Notes under the pieces: generated by a model
Database searches by the model: none
What the model saw: the letters and a program-made list of their open reading frames with translations, nothing else
Told to the model about the DNA's origin: nothing
In this document: piece by piece, positions 38,552-50,900 of the stretch
Layout of the letters: each line of letters starts with the position of its first letter
Position numbering within the stretch: position 1 is the first letter of the stretch
NCBI GenBank assembly: GCA_009908855.1
Contig: JAAAOM010000046.1
Location: 30,582-94,581, forward strand
DNA: 64,000 bases
Direction of reading: 5' to 3'
Origin: Bacteroidota bacterium
Lineage (GTDB): Bacteria; Bacteroidota; Bacteroidia; Bacteroidales; JAAAOM01
Position numbers and translations under genes: made by a program

Positions 38552-40384
38552 ATGGATAATCTCACTAAAATAGGTGCATATCACCACCAGGAAGAGCAAT
38601 TCAAATTCTGTATCTGGGCACCTCAGGCCAGTGAGGTGAAAATTGTAATTACCGAACCTGAAAAAAAAATCATCCCGTTAAGCAAAACAGAACGGGCATA
38701 TTGGTCAGCCAACATCACAGATATTAAACCAGGGTATCGTTATTTTGTGCAAATTGATGGCTCCGGCCATTATCCTGACCCTGCCTCTCTTTCTCAACCT
38801 GACGGTGTTCATGGCGCATCCGAAGTAGTTGATGTGAATTTATTTCATTGGGAAGATTATCAATGGCGCGGTACACATCCCAACCAAATGATCATATACG
38901 AATTACATACAGGTACTTTTTCAAATGAGGGAACCTTTGACGGGATTATTAAAAAATTACCTGAGCTGGCCGAAATTGGTATCAATACCATTGAAATTAT
39001 GCCGGTGAGTCAATTCCCCGGTAAACGCAACTGGGGTTATGACGGTGTATATCCTTTCGCAGTGCAAAATTCGTATGGTGGGCCTTTCGCCCTGATGAAA
39101 CTGGTGAACGAATGTCATAAGCAGGGCTTTTCAGTTGTACTTGATGTTGTTTACAATCATCTCGGTCCTGAAGGAAATTATCTTGAAAATTTCGGGCCTT
39201 ATTTCACCCATATTTATGGCACTCCCTGGGGCAAGGCTGTCAATTATGATGATGCCTGGTCGGATGGTGTACGTAACTATGTGATCCAAAATGCGCTGAT
39301 GTGGTTGCGTGATTTTCATATCGACGGGTTACGTTTAGACGCCATTCATGCCATATTTGATTTTAGTGCCAAACATATCATGCAGGAATTGACGGAGCAT
39401 GTGGAAGCACTGAATATAAAAACAGGGCGAAATCATTTTCTGATTGCGGAATCAAATCTCAATGATGTTAAATATATCAAACCGGTGAAGAACGGTGGTT
39501 ATGGCCTGCGTATGCAATGGAGCGACGATTTTCATCACGCGCTCCATGCATTAATTACCGGAGAGCAGAACGGATATTATGTCGATTATGGTAAAATGGA
39601 TGATTTGGCCAAAGCCGTTTCCAATGCTTTTGTACTTGACGGCACTTATTCACAATTCAGGCAACGCACATTCGGCAATCAAACAACGGGTTTACATGGC
39701 GATAAATTCATCATCTTTACCCAAAATCATGACCAGGTCGGGAACCGAAAATTTGGTGAACGACTACCGGCACTGGTTTCGTACGAAATGTTAAAAACAG
39801 CAGCCGGAGCCATGTTTACCAGTCCGTATATTCCCATGTTATTTATGGGAGAGGAATACGGAGAAGAGCATCCTTTTCTGTATTTTGTTGATCATAATGA
39901 TACCGTGCTCAATCAGCAGGTTCGTGAAGGACGAAATGCCGAATTTAAATCCTTCCATGATGCCTCTGCTCAACCAGCACCGGACCCGGCGCATGAACAA
40001 ACATTTCATGAATCGATGTTAAAATGGGATTATAAAGAGGACCCAAAGAAAAAAACCTTGCGGCAATTTTATCAGCAACTGATTAACCTGCGACGTACCC
40101 ATTCGGTATTGTCCGATTTGGATAAAGACAATACGGAGGTGGATGCAAAAGATAATCTTCTTATTATTAATCGAGGAAAGACCAAACAGGTGCGGGTTAT
40201 ACTAAATTATTCCAAACAACAACAACATATTCATTTGAACATTTCACCGGATCAGGTTTTTTATAAGTTAATGGACAGTGCTGATGCACATTGGAGAGGG
40301 CCTGGTTCAGAAAGTCCCGATGAGATGCATGTAAACGATAGTGTAATTGTTCAACCCGAATCATTTATATTGTATGCAAATTAA
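38552..40384 (+). CDS. treZ: malto-oligosyltrehalose trehalohydrolase
   Basis: TreZ releases trehalose from maltooligosyl-trehalose made by TreY. From the ATG at 38552 it has 610 residues, the family length. The N-terminal CBM48-like domain contains FCIWAPQASEVKIVI. The GH13 barrel has DVVYNHLGPEGNYL, nucleophile Asp263 in GLRLDAIHA, acid/base Glu300 in IAESN and Asp394 in NHDQVGNR. The frame is open to 38483, but the conserved part starts later; an ATG two codons earlier (38546) is an alternative. It is first in the plus-strand run, 12 bases before glgE. Confidence 0.93.
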   Translation: MDNLTKIGAYHHQEEQFKFCIWAPQASEVKIVITEPEKKIIPLSKTERAYWSANITDIKPGYRYFVQIDGSGHYPDPASLSQPDGVHGASEVVDVNLFHWEDYQWRGTHPNQMIIYELHTGTFSNEGTFDGIIKKLPELAEIGINTIEIMPVSQFPGKRNWGYDGVYPFAVQNSYGGPFALMKLVNECHKQGFSVVLDVVYNHLGPEGNYLENFGPYFTHIYGTPWGKAVNYDDAWSDGVRNYVIQNALMWLRDFHIDGLRLDAIHAIFDFSAKHIMQELTEHVEALNIKTGRNHFLIAESNLNDVKYIKPVKNGGYGLRMQWSDDFHHALHALITGEQNGYYVDYGKMDDLAKAVSNAFVLDGTYSQFRQRTFGNQTTGLHGDKFIIFTQNHDQVGNRKFGERLPALVSYEMLKTAAGAMFTSPYIPMLFMGEEYGEEHPFLYFVDHNDTVLNQQVREGRNAEFKSFHDASAQPAPDPAHEQTFHESMLKWDYKEDPKKKTLRQFYQQLINLRRTHSVLSDLDKDNTEVDAKDNLLIINRGKTKQVRVILNYSKQQQHIHLNISPDQVFYKLMDSADAHWRGPGSESPDEMHVNDSVIVQPESFILYAN

Positions 40385-40396
40385 ACTATTGAACCC

Positions 40397-42388
40397 ATGA
40401 TTGGAAGGCAACGAGTTATCATTGAGAATGTAAAACCGGAAATTAATCACGGTCAGTTTCCCATAAAGAGGGTAGTAGGTGATCATGTGATTGTATCGGC
40501 AGATATATTTAGTGACAGCCATGATGTAATCAGTGCTGAACTGGTGTACAAACACTTATCTGCTACAGCGTGGACACATGTAGAACCGGATCACCTGGTG
40601 AACGACCATTGGGAAGGAAGTTTTATTACCCAAAAGAAAGGAATCTATTTTTACACCATTCAGGCCTGGGTTGACCGGTTTAAAACATGGCACCGCGATA
40701 TGCTTAAAAAAATAGATGCCGAAGTAGACTACACAGTAGACCTGCTGGAAGGTGCCGAAATTATTCAAAGAGCGATGGATGAGCATACAGATATGGAAAG
40801 GCAGGATAAAAATTACCTGGACGATGCAAAAACCGTACTACGCTCCGATGCTGCCCTGGAAGAACGTATTAACCCTATCACTACCGGAGAATTATTTGAT
40901 GTAATGACCAGTTATCCCGTACGCAGTCATTTAACCAGGTATAAAAATGAACTGACAATTATGGTAGAGCGCAAAAAAGCCGGTTACAGCACCTGGTATG
41001 AATTGTTCCCGCGCTCAACCGCCTCTGAACCCGGCATGCATGGAACATTGCGCACAACAGCAGAAAAACTGCCCTATGTAGCTGAAATGGGATTTGATGT
41101 ACTCTATTTACCACCCATTCATCCGATTGGAAATGCACACCGCAAAGGAAAAAACAATACGGTTACCTGCGAACCCGGAGACCCCGGTTCACCCTGGGCC
41201 ATTGGATCACAGGAAGGCGGTCACAAAGCCATTCATCCCGAATTGGGGAATTTTGACGATTTTGATTTTCTGCTTAAAGAAGCTGAAAAACACAATATTG
41301 AAGTAGCATTGGATATTGCCTTTCAATGCTCTCCCGATCATCCCTATGTAAAAGAACACCCCGGGTGGTTTCGTGAACGACCGGATGGGTCCATCCAATA
41401 CGCCGAAAATCCGCCAAAAAAATACCAGGATATTTATCCGTTCGATTTCGAAACAAAAGATGCCGAAGGTATGTGGGAGGAGCTGAAAAGTATTTTCATA
41501 TTCTGGATTGAAAAAGGTGTCAGTATATTTCGGGTTGATAATCCGCACACCAAATCCATGCGTTTTTGGGGATGGGTGATTACTGAAATAAAACGCGATT
41601 ATCCTGATACGATATTTTTATCCGAGGCCTTTACCCGTCCAAAAGTGATGTATCAACTGGCCAAGCAGGGATTTACGCAATCCTACACCTATTTTACCTG
41701 GCGAAATACCAAATATGAGCTCACCAAATATTTTGAAGAGCTCACCCAAACCGAGGCAGTAGAGTTTTTCCGACCCAATGCCTGGCCCAATACGCCGGAT
41801 ATTTTACCTGAATTTCTTCAGGTAAGCGGTCGATCGGGATACATTATCCGAAATGTATTGGCTGCTACCTTATGTGCCAGTTATGGTATTTACGGCCCGG
41901 CATTTGAGTTAATGGACAATGTGCCTAAAACACCGGGAAGTGAAGAATATTTAAATTCTGAAAAATATGAAATTAAAGATTGGAATATTAATGATTCAAA
42001 AAGTTTAAAACCGGTTATTAGCCGGATCAATCAGATCCGTAACACTAATAAAGCCTTGCATTCCAATTACAGTCTTACATTTCATACCATCCACAATGAG
42101 AATATGATATGTTATTCAAAACACACACCTGATTTTTCCAATATTGTGTTGGTAGTAGTAAATCTGGATCCTTATCATACCCATCATGGTTGGGTTGATC
42201 TCAATTTGGATGCGCTGGAAATGGATACGGAACATTCGTTCCAGGTGCATGATATGTTGGGTGGGGCGTATTTTCTTTGGCATGGAGCGCACAACTATGT
42301 GGAACTAAATCCGGGAATTATGCCGGCACATATTTTCATCTTAAGGCGCAAGGTACGAACCGAAAGAGATTTCGATTATTATATGTAG
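40397..42388 (+). CDS. glgE: alpha-1,4-glucan:maltose-1-phosphate maltosyltransferase
   Basis: GlgE extends alpha-1,4-glucan by transferring maltose from maltose 1-phosphate. The 663-residue protein has the GlgE N-terminal domain (GRQRVIIENVKPEINHGQFP and DVISAELVYKH), the GlgE signature AEMGFDVLYLPPIHPIGNAHRKGKNN, the nucleophile Asp381 in FRVDNPHTK and the acid/base Glu410 in FLSEAFTRP. Its substrate is expected to come from the TreS-maltokinase fusion encoded 29 bases downstream, which makes the pathway assignment strong. Confidence 0.95.
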   Translation: MIGRQRVIIENVKPEINHGQFPIKRVVGDHVIVSADIFSDSHDVISAELVYKHLSATAWTHVEPDHLVNDHWEGSFITQKKGIYFYTIQAWVDRFKTWHRDMLKKIDAEVDYTVDLLEGAEIIQRAMDEHTDMERQDKNYLDDAKTVLRSDAALEERINPITTGELFDVMTSYPVRSHLTRYKNELTIMVERKKAGYSTWYELFPRSTASEPGMHGTLRTTAEKLPYVAEMGFDVLYLPPIHPIGNAHRKGKNNTVTCEPGDPGSPWAIGSQEGGHKAIHPELGNFDDFDFLLKEAEKHNIEVALDIAFQCSPDHPYVKEHPGWFRERPDGSIQYAENPPKKYQDIYPFDFETKDAEGMWEELKSIFIFWIEKGVSIFRVDNPHTKSMRFWGWVITEIKRDYPDTIFLSEAFTRPKVMYQLAKQGFTQSYTYFTWRNTKYELTKYFEELTQTEAVEFFRPNAWPNTPDILPEFLQVSGRSGYIIRNVLAATLCASYGIYGPAFELMDNVPKTPGSEEYLNSEKYEIKDWNINDSKSLKPVISRINQIRNTNKALHSNYSLTFHTIHNENMICYSKHTPDFSNIVLVVVNLDPYHTHHGWVDLNLDALEMDTEHSFQVHDMLGGAYFLWHGAHNYVELNPGIMPAHIFILRRKVRTERDFDYYM

Positions 42389-42417
42389 AATATTTATAAA
42401 GATAAACTACGAGAATT

Positions 42418-45400
42418 ATGGAGAAAGGTGCACACAATTTGTGGTATAAAGATGCTGTAATTTATCAGATCCACGTTCAGGCATATTTTGACAGCAATAG
42501 TGATGGCAAGGGTGATTTTAAGGGACTTATCCAAAAACTTGATTACGTAAAATCGTTAGGTGTTACGGCATTGTGGTTGTTACCATTTTATCCATCTCCA
42601 TTACGTGACGGGGGGTATGATATTGCCGATTTTACCGGCATTCATCCGTCGTATGGTTCATTAAGCGATTTTAAACGCTTTATCAGAGAAGCACATAACC
42701 GGGATTTAAAAGTGATCACCGAATTGGTGTTGAATCATACCTCTAATCAGCACGCATGGTTTAAGCGTGCCCAACAGGCCAAGCCAGGCAGTAGCTATCG
42801 CGATTTTTATGTTTGGAGCGACACCCCGGATAAATACCAGGATGCACGCATTATATTTCAGGATTTTGAATTGTCCAACTGGTCATGGGACCCGGTGGCC
42901 AAAGCGTATTACTGGCACCGGTTTTATTCACATCAGCCTGATTTGAATTACGACAATACCGCGGTACATAAAGCGGTTTATAAACTGCTTGATTTTTGGT
43001 TTAACATTGGGGTGGATGGCCTGCGACTTGATGCCGTGCCTTATCTCTATGAACGCGAAGGTACCAATTGCGAAAACCTGCCCGAAACACATAACTTCCT
43101 GAAAAAAATTCGGTCTTATGTAGATAAAAACCATGAAAACAAAATGCTTTTGGCCGAGGCTAACCAATGGCCCGAAGATTCTTGCGAATATTTTGGTGAT
43201 GATGATGAATGCCACATGGCCTTTCATTTTCCCTTAATGCCACGCTTGTTTATGGCTATGCGTATGGAAGACCGTTTTCCGATAATTGATATTCTGGAAC
43301 AAACACCTGACATACCTCAGAATGCACAGTGGGCGATATTTCTCAGAAATCACGATGAGTTAACCCTGGAGATGGTATCTGATGAAGAGCGTGATTATAT
43401 GTATAAAGCCTATGCACAGGAGCCGGAGCAACGAATAAACCTGGGTATTCGTCGTCGATTGGCACCGTTGTTGGGGAACGACCGACGCCGTATCGAGCTT
43501 ATGAATACTTTGCTGTTCTCATTGCCCGGAACACCCATCGTTTATTATGGCGATGAAATTGGCATGGGCGATAATTATTACCTCGGCGACCGCGATGGTG
43601 TGCGCACTCCCATGCAATGGACACCCGATAAAAATGCGGGATTCTCCGATACAAAGCCCCAAAAATTGTATTTACCGGTTATTATCGATCATGATTACCA
43701 CTACGAAGCTTTAAATGTTGAAAGCCAGGAACGCAATCCATCCTCATTGCTTTGGTGGATGCGACGAATGATAGCCACACGAAAAAAATACAGGGCATTA
43801 AGCCAGGGAACTATACGATTTGTACCTTGTAATAATCCGAAGATACTGGCATTTTTAAGGGAATATCAGGATGAACACATCCTGGTAGTGGTAAATTTGT
43901 CAAGGTATGCTCAGGTAGCTGAAATAGAGATGGAAGAATTTGCCGGTTATTATCCCATTGAGGTTTTTAGCCAGAATCATTTTCCGGAGATTACCGATAA
44001 AGAAACTTATACCTTAACCCTTCAATACAAAGAGGCCTTTTGGTTTGAATTGCAAAAACAGGAAGAAACAGATAAAGACACTGAGTCACGGTACACGATA
44101 TCCTTTACAGCACAGGGCTGGAAAAACATGGATGAATCGATACAAAACAAGCTCAAAGAGCCTGTGCTGAACTTCGTGAAAAACAGTCGCTGGTTCAGAG
44201 GTAAAACGCGCAAGATTAAAGGGATGAAGTTTATTGATTTCTTGCCTGTTTATGAAAATAAAGATGTGTATACCACCTATTTGTCTTTGGTTGAAATTGA
44301 CTACCTGGCCAATGAAAATGACTATTATGTAATGCCATTATCGATAGCGGTTAAAGACGAACTGATTGATCTCAGGGCTGCTCATCCTCATGCCATTATT
44401 GCACAGGCACATATACATAACGAGGAAGGTGTTATATATGATGCCACTTTTAACAAGGTTTTTCAGGATTCCATTTTCAACCTTATCTATTCGAAAGGAA
44501 AATCCAGGGGTAAACATGGTGAACTGCTGGGTATACCGGGAAAAACCCTGAAATCAGCCGTTAGAAAGACGGATATGCCGTTACCCTCAAAAATAATAAG
44601 CGCCGAACAATCCAATAGCTCGATATTATACGATCAGCATTTTTTCTTTAAAATATACCGTGCCCCTGAGCAGGGCAGTAATCCTGAGGTGGATATCCTG
44701 CAACGGCTTACCAATAAAACAACATTCACAAATTTCCCTGTTTATGCCGGCAGTCTCGATTATTCAAAACCCAATGAAGGAAACTTATCACTTGGTTTAT
44801 TAACCGGTTTTATGCCCAACGAGGGCAACGCATGGGATTTTACACATACGTTTATTGATCAGTATTTTGAGAAATTGCTTTCACATAAAAGTGAACTTCT
44901 TGAAAAACCGGGACAGATACCGTCATTTACCGAACATGATGGACATGAGCAAGGGAAAACAACAGGCGAGGTTGGTGATTTAATAGGTTATTTCTTCCTT
45001 GAGATGACAGAAAAAATGGCGCAGCGTACCGGAGAGATGCATCTTGCATTTGCCAGTCTGAAAGGGGAAAATGAATTTGAGCCTGAAAACTTTAGTTTAC
45101 TTTACCAAAAGTCAATGTATCAAAGTTTCAGAACATTAATTAAGAAAACCAGTGCCACCATTAAGCAGGAAATTAAAAACCTGGATGATGAAACCAGTGA
45201 GCTGGGTAAGTATTACCTGGACAATGAAAGCGAAATGTTGCAGCATATCAAGAAATCTCTTGAAACAGGCAAAATTAAGTCCCAAAAAACACGTGTTCAT
45301 GGCGATTATCACCTGGGTCAGGTGTTATTTACCGGTAAAGATTTCATCATTATCGATTTTGAAGGCGAACCGGCACGTACCCTAAGTGCCCGGAAATTAA

Positions 45401-45768
45401 AATATTGCCCCTTAAAAGATGTAGCCGGCATGCTGCGCTCATTTCATTATGCCATTTATATGGGTTACTTTAAACATACGCAGCAGGTTGGAGAAGACAG
45501 CGAATTATTGGAGCAATGGCTCGAGTTTTGGTATGACCAGGTAAGCAAAACATTTTTGGATGCTTATCTTAAAACAGTGGGTGATGCTGATTTCATTCCT
45601 GCTAATGCGCAGCAAATTGAAGATTTACTGCGGGTATACATTATTGAAAAAGCCGTTTATGAAGCAGGTTATGAATTGAATAACCGGCCCGATTGGTTGA
45701 CCATACCTTTAAACGGGCTTAAAAAAATTATGGAACAAATAAATAAAGAGGATAAATCCGATAAATAG
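42418..45768 (+). CDS. treS: trehalose synthase-maltokinase fusion
   Basis: This 1116-residue bifunctional protein has two parts. Residues 1 to about 550 are TreS, a GH13 enzyme interconverting trehalose and maltose: start WYKDAVIYQIHVQAYFDSN, Asp205 in GLRLDAVPYL, Glu247 in LLAEANQW, Asp313 in NHDELTLE. Residues about 570-1116 are a maltokinase (Mak/Pep2) making maltose 1-phosphate with ATP: an N-terminal cap (SRWFRGKTRKIKG) and the aminoglycoside-kinase-like HGDYHLGQVLFTGKDFIIIDFEGEP with catalytic Asp963. Fusing the two would channel maltose to phosphorylation and pull the reversible TreS reaction forward. It lies between glgE and glgB. Confidence 0.95.
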   Translation: MEKGAHNLWYKDAVIYQIHVQAYFDSNSDGKGDFKGLIQKLDYVKSLGVTALWLLPFYPSPLRDGGYDIADFTGIHPSYGSLSDFKRFIREAHNRDLKVITELVLNHTSNQHAWFKRAQQAKPGSSYRDFYVWSDTPDKYQDARIIFQDFELSNWSWDPVAKAYYWHRFYSHQPDLNYDNTAVHKAVYKLLDFWFNIGVDGLRLDAVPYLYEREGTNCENLPETHNFLKKIRSYVDKNHENKMLLAEANQWPEDSCEYFGDDDECHMAFHFPLMPRLFMAMRMEDRFPIIDILEQTPDIPQNAQWAIFLRNHDELTLEMVSDEERDYMYKAYAQEPEQRINLGIRRRLAPLLGNDRRRIELMNTLLFSLPGTPIVYYGDEIGMGDNYYLGDRDGVRTPMQWTPDKNAGFSDTKPQKLYLPVIIDHDYHYEALNVESQERNPSSLLWWMRRMIATRKKYRALSQGTIRFVPCNNPKILAFLREYQDEHILVVVNLSRYAQVAEIEMEEFAGYYPIEVFSQNHFPEITDKETYTLTLQYKEAFWFELQKQEETDKDTESRYTISFTAQGWKNMDESIQNKLKEPVLNFVKNSRWFRGKTRKIKGMKFIDFLPVYENKDVYTTYLSLVEIDYLANENDYYVMPLSIAVKDELIDLRAAHPHAIIAQAHIHNEEGVIYDATFNKVFQDSIFNLIYSKGKSRGKHGELLGIPGKTLKSAVRKTDMPLPSKIISAEQSNSSILYDQHFFFKIYRAPEQGSNPEVDILQRLTNKTTFTNFPVYAGSLDYSKPNEGNLSLGLLTGFMPNEGNAWDFTHTFIDQYFEKLLSHKSELLEKPGQIPSFTEHDGHEQGKTTGEVGDLIGYFFLEMTEKMAQRTGEMHLAFASLKGENEFEPENFSLLYQKSMYQSFRTLIKKTSATIKQEIKNLDDETSELGKYYLDNESEMLQHIKKSLETGKIKSQKTRVHGDYHLGQVLFTGKDFIIIDFEGEPARTLSARKLKYCPLKDVAGMLRSFHYAIYMGYFKHTQQVGEDSELLEQWLEFWYDQVSKTFLDAYLKTVGDADFIPANAQQIEDLLRVYIIEKAVYEAGYELNNRPDWLTIPLNGLKKIMEQINKEDKSDK

Positions 45769-45795
45769 CATATACCTCATAAAAGGAGCGTTGTT

Positions 45796-47793
45796 ATGAC
45801 AGCAAAAGCAAAGACGACAAACACAAAAGGGAAAACGGGTAAGGCCGTCAATAAAGAGACACAAGCTGGTGTACAAACACCGGATAATGTATTGTACGAC
45901 CACAGCCTTATTTCTGATTATGATATTTATCTTTTCAAAGAAGGTAAGCATTTCACCTTGTATGAAAAGATGGGTGCTCATGTAACAAAACATAAAGGCA
46001 GCAAAGGTGTTTTCTTTGCTGTATGGGCTCCTAATGCACGTGAAGTATCAGTTATTGGCGATTTTAATAACTGGAAACCGGGCGAGTATCCCCTTCAGGT
46101 AAGAAACGATGAAACAGGTATTTGGCAGGGTTTTATCCCGGGTCTTAAAAAAGGCGATTTGTACAAATACCACATTGTATCCAATTTCAATAATTATACG
46201 GTAGAAAAAACCGATCCGATTGCCCGGTATAACGAAGTCCCGCCAAATACTTCTTCCGTTGTTTGGGACTGGGAGTACACCTGGAACGACAAGGATTGGA
46301 TGCAGACCAGAAAAGAGAAAAACAATCTGGATGCGCCTATGTCCGTTTACGAACTTCACCTGGAATCATGGCGGCGTGTACCCGAGGAAGATAACCGATA
46401 TTTAACTTACCAGGAACTTGCCCATTCGGTAGCTGAATATGTTTCCGACATGGGTTATACCCATATAGAATTGTTGCCGGTTATGGAACATCCGTTTTCC
46501 GGATCATGGGGTTACCAGGTATTGGGCTTTTTTGCCCCCACCAGCCGGTTTGGTACACCGCAGGACTTTATGTATTTTGTTGATACCATGCATCGTCATA
46601 ACATTGGTGTCATTCTGGATTGGGTGCCTTCTCATTTCCCGGGAGACCTGCACGGGCTTCACTATTTTGATGGTACGAATCTTTACGAGCACCAGGACCC
46701 TAAACAAGGATACCATCCCGATTGGAGTAGTTATATTTTTAACTATGGACGAGCAGAGGTAAAAGACTTTCTGATAAGTAGCGCCCATGTTTGGCTCGAT
46801 AAATACCATATCGATGGCTTACGGGTGGATGCCGTAGCATCGATGCTGTATCTCGACTATTCGCGGAAGGATGGAGAATGGATTCCCAACGAACATGGCG
46901 GACGCGAGAATTTGCATGCCATACGGTTTATGCGTGAGATGAATGAATCGGTTTACGAACGGTTTCCCGATATACAAACCATTGCCGAGGAATCAACAGC
47001 CTGGCCTATGGTTACAAGGCCTGTTTATACAGGTGGTTTAGGATTTGGTATGAAATGGAATATGGGCTGGATGCATGACACGCTGAATTATTTCGCCAAA
47101 GACCCGGTATATCGGAGCTATCATCATAACCAAATAACATTTAGTATATGGTATGCCTTTAACGAGAATTTTATGCTTTCCCTCTCACACGATGAGGTGG
47201 TCCATGGCAAAGGATCCCTTATTAATAAAATGCCGGGTGATCCCTGGCAGAAATTTGCCAATCTGAGAGCATTGTTTGGTTATATGTTCACCCACCCGGG
47301 TAAAAAGCTCATGTTTATGGGCATGGAAATTGGCCAATGGGCCGAGTGGAACCACGAAAGAAGTATCGACTGGCATCTGCTGGATCACGATTTACATGCA
47401 GGTTTAAAAGCCTGGATCAGGGATATGAATGCCTGTTATAAGAATTTTCCGGCCCTGTACGAATTGGATTTTCTCACTGACGGATTTAAATGGCTTGATG
47501 CCAATGATTCGAAAAACAGCATTCTTTCCTTTGCCCGATACAGTAAAGAGCATAAGGACAGAATATTTGTGGTTTGTAATTTTACACCCGCACCTCAATA
47601 CAATTATCGTGTTGGTGTTCCTGAGCAAGGAAACTGGAAAGAAGTATTAAATAGTGATGCCCATCTTTATGGTGGTAGCGGACAAGGCAATATGGGAGCA
47701 GCCGAAGCTACACCGGTTCCTTACCATGAGGAAAATTATAGCATTAATATTACGTTACCACCATTGAGTATGGTGATGTTCAGAAAGGAATGA
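45796..47793 (+). CDS. glgB: 1,4-alpha-glucan branching enzyme
   Basis: GlgB forms alpha-1,6 branches in glucan. The 665-residue protein begins with a Lys/Thr-rich extension (residues 1 to about 30) that looks disordered and is unusual for GlgB. The CBM48 domain follows ([22 protein letters not shown]). The GH13 barrel has [17 protein letters not shown], Asp345 in [17 protein letters not shown], Glu398 in IAEESTAWP and Asp466 in [11 protein letters not shown]. It is 27 bases downstream of treS-mak, consistent with GlgE/GlgB cooperating in glucan assembly. Confidence 0.96.
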   Translation: MTAKAKTTNTKGKTGKAVNKETQAGVQTPDNVLYDHSLISDYDIYLFKEGKHFTLYEKMGAHVTKHKGSKGVFFAVWAPNAREVSVIGDFNNWKPGEYPLQVRNDETGIWQGFIPGLKKGDLYKYHIVSNFNNYTVEKTDPIARYNEVPPNTSSVVWDWEYTWNDKDWMQTRKEKNNLDAPMSVYELHLESWRRVPEEDNRYLTYQELAHSVAEYVSDMGYTHIELLPVMEHPFSGSWGYQVLGFFAPTSRFGTPQDFMYFVDTMHRHNIGVILDWVPSHFPGDLHGLHYFDGTNLYEHQDPKQGYHPDWSSYIFNYGRAEVKDFLISSAHVWLDKYHIDGLRVDAVASMLYLDYSRKDGEWIPNEHGGRENLHAIRFMREMNESVYERFPDIQTIAEESTAWPMVTRPVYTGGLGFGMKWNMGWMHDTLNYFAKDPVYRSYHHNQITFSIWYAFNENFMLSLSHDEVVHGKGSLINKMPGDPWQKFANLRALFGYMFTHPGKKLMFMGMEIGQWAEWNHERSIDWHLLDHDLHAGLKAWIRDMNACYKNFPALYELDFLTDGFKWLDANDSKNSILSFARYSKEHKDRIFVVCNFTPAPQYNYRVGVPEQGNWKEVLNSDAHLYGGSGQGNMGAAEATPVPYHEENYSINITLPPLSMVMFRKE

Positions 47794-47912
47794 AACATTT
47801 CCTTTCGATATTTCATAAGCCATTCTTTTTAATTATTAAATGTTAAATTGCATCTGATGAATTTGGGCGGCTATGCCCATTGACCGTATTTGAAAAACTA
47901 ATTGAACCCTGT

Positions 47913-50900
47913 ATGGCCTATAACCCGGTATCAACTTATCGAATTCAGTTCTCAAAAGATTTTACGTTTAACGATCTTTTAAGTATTCTCGACTATTTAC
48001 ATGAGTTGGGTATTAAAACCATTTATGCGTCTCCTGTTTTTGAGTCCGAGCCAGGTAGTACACACGGGTACAATGTTATTAATCCGCACCGTATCAATCC
48101 GGAGATCGGAACTTACCAGCAGTTTGAAATATTACAAAAAGAACTTAAAAAACGATCCATGGGTTGGTTACAGGACATTGTGCCCAATCACATGTCATAT
48201 TCAGCCAACAATCCCTGGATAGCCGATATTTTTGAGCGGGGAGCACACTCCAGCTATTACCATTATTTTGATATACTATGGAATCATCCTGACCCATCAT
48301 TGCCCGGTAAAGTATTGTTACCTGTACTCGGATCATTGCCTGATCAGGCCATTCTGAACAAGGAAATCAACCTGGAATATCAGAATAAATCTTTTGTACT
48401 TACTTATTTTGACCAGCATTTTCCGGCTGACGTACTATCATACAACAATATTTTACGCGCTTTGCCGGTTGATGAACTTCCACCTGAGCTCGACGGGCTG
48501 CTAAAAAAAATGTTTAAATCTTTAAACCAGCTGAGCAGTTGGGAAAATCTCAAAAATGAGCTTTATCAGCTATACACGGAAAGCGAAAAGGTTAAGAAAT
48601 ATATTGATGGATGTGTTGAGAACATCAATGAAAACGCCAGGAAATTCAGGAATATAATAGATATTCAGGTGTTTAAACCTGCATATTGGAAAACAACGCG
48701 CCGATTGATTAACTATCGTCGATTTTTCACCGTAAATGATCTTATTAGTTTAAACATGCAAACCGGCACGGTTTTTAATGACTATCATTCGTTTTTGTTT
48801 GAGTTGATGGAGAAGGATTTTATTCAGGGTTTACGGATTGATCATGTGGATGGGTTGTTTGAACCGCAGGCGTATTTGGCAAGACTGAGAGAAAATATTG
48901 GCCTGGACAGGTACCTGGTGGTTGAAAAGATACTGGAACATAATGAACGGTTGGAAGCAACATGGCCGGTGCAGGGAACGACCGGCTATGATTTTCTGGC
49001 ATTGGTCAATAATTTGCTCACCAATGAACATAGCGAGGTACAACTAAATAAAACCTATGATGAGTTCAGGGTGGGCACAAAAAGAGCATATGACGAACTG
49101 GTCTATCGCAAAAAAGCCTTTATTCTGAAAGAGCACATGGCAGGCGACCTGGATAATCTGTATCATACATTTAATAAATTGTTGCAGGATATTCATACCA
49201 AATTAAAACCCGAAAAACTAAAACAGGCATTATATGAATTTCTCCTGGCTTCTCCGGTATATCGCATTTATAAAGATGGTGAGTACTTAAGTAAGCCCCA
49301 GGAAAAATTACTGAAAGAAACCTTTTCCCGGGCCCTTGATCGAAATTCCAATCTTAAAAAGGAATTAAAATTTTTAAGGACTATTTTCCTTGATACTAAA
49401 AATAAGTACGCAGATTACAGGCCGGAAATTGATGCCATTTTTAATCGTTGCATGCAATATGCAGGCCCGTTAATGGCAAAGGGAGTTGAAGATACAGCCT
49501 TTTATACATTCAACCGGTATATTGTGCACAATGAGGTAGGAGATTCACCTTCCTATTTTGGTGTAACAATAGAGGATTTCCATACCGAAATGAAACACAA
49601 CTACCATGTTTCGCCATTGTCCATGAATACCACATCAACCCACGACACCAAGCGCGGAGAAGATGCACGGGCCAGGCTTAATGTGCTGGCTGATATGCCT
49701 GAAGAGTGGGGTAAAAAAGTAAATGAATGGCACCAGCTCAATGAGCCGTTGAAGAATAAAAACAAAGGCAGGGTTATACCATCATCAAACGACGAATATT
49801 TTATCTATCAGGCCATTCTTGGGGCCTTACCAATGGACGGCAAACCAACAGAAGATTTTAAAAGGCGGCTGAACGAGTATTTGGTGAAAGTGCTTCGTGA
49901 AGCCAAAATGGAGTCGAGCTGGGCCGATCCGGATGAATATTATGAACAATACACACTTTCATTCGCGCAACGGATTATAGATGATGATCACAAGTTTTTA
50001 AAAAGCCTCGGTAATTTTCATAAAAAACTGAATTATTATGGCATCATCAATTCCTTAAACCAGGTGATACTGAAACTTACCTGCACGGGTACACCGGATA
50101 TTTATCAGGGTAGTGAGCACTGGAACTTTAGTTTTGTTGACCCCGATAACCGTCGGCCCATTGATTACGCGGGATTGTCGAAAGAACTCGACAAGCTAAA
50201 AAAAGAAGCCAATACTTCAGGCGATTTTCTGAACAATCTTTGGAAAAATGCCACGGATGGAAGCATTAAAATGTGGCTGCATTATAAATTGTTAAATGAA
50301 AGGCGGCTAAACCCTGAATTATTTGCCAAAGGTGAATATATACCCCTTACCGTGAAGGGAAAGTTTAAGGATTTTGTGTTGGCTTATGCCCGTCATTATA
50401 AAAACAACTGGATCATTGTAGTATTGCCATTACATTTGGGACATTTCCACCAGGAAAAGGGTAAATCAGCCATACAAAAATTTAACTGGAAAAATACCAC
50501 TATCCACCTGCCTGATTTCGGACCTGAAATTTGGCAGGATATAATGGATAAAAACAATCAAATTGAGGTAAAGAAGAAAATATCCGTGTCAAAACTATTA
50601 ACCAACCTGCCATTTGGTATTTATGTTTCGCAAAAGGAGCCGTTTGATCGGCACGCCGGTATATTGGCTCATATTACCTCGTTACCGGGAAAATATCCTT
50701 CCGGCGACTTTGGAACAGAGGCTTATCGCTTTGTGGACTTTCTGGAACGTTGTCATCAAAAGTACTGGCAAATTTTACCATTGAACCAAACGGTGGAAGA
50801 ATCGGCGTTTTCTCCTTATAGCTCGGTTTCTGCTTTTGCCGGCAACACCCTGCTTATTAACATGGATAAATTAGTTGAACAGCAATTACTTACAAAAAAA

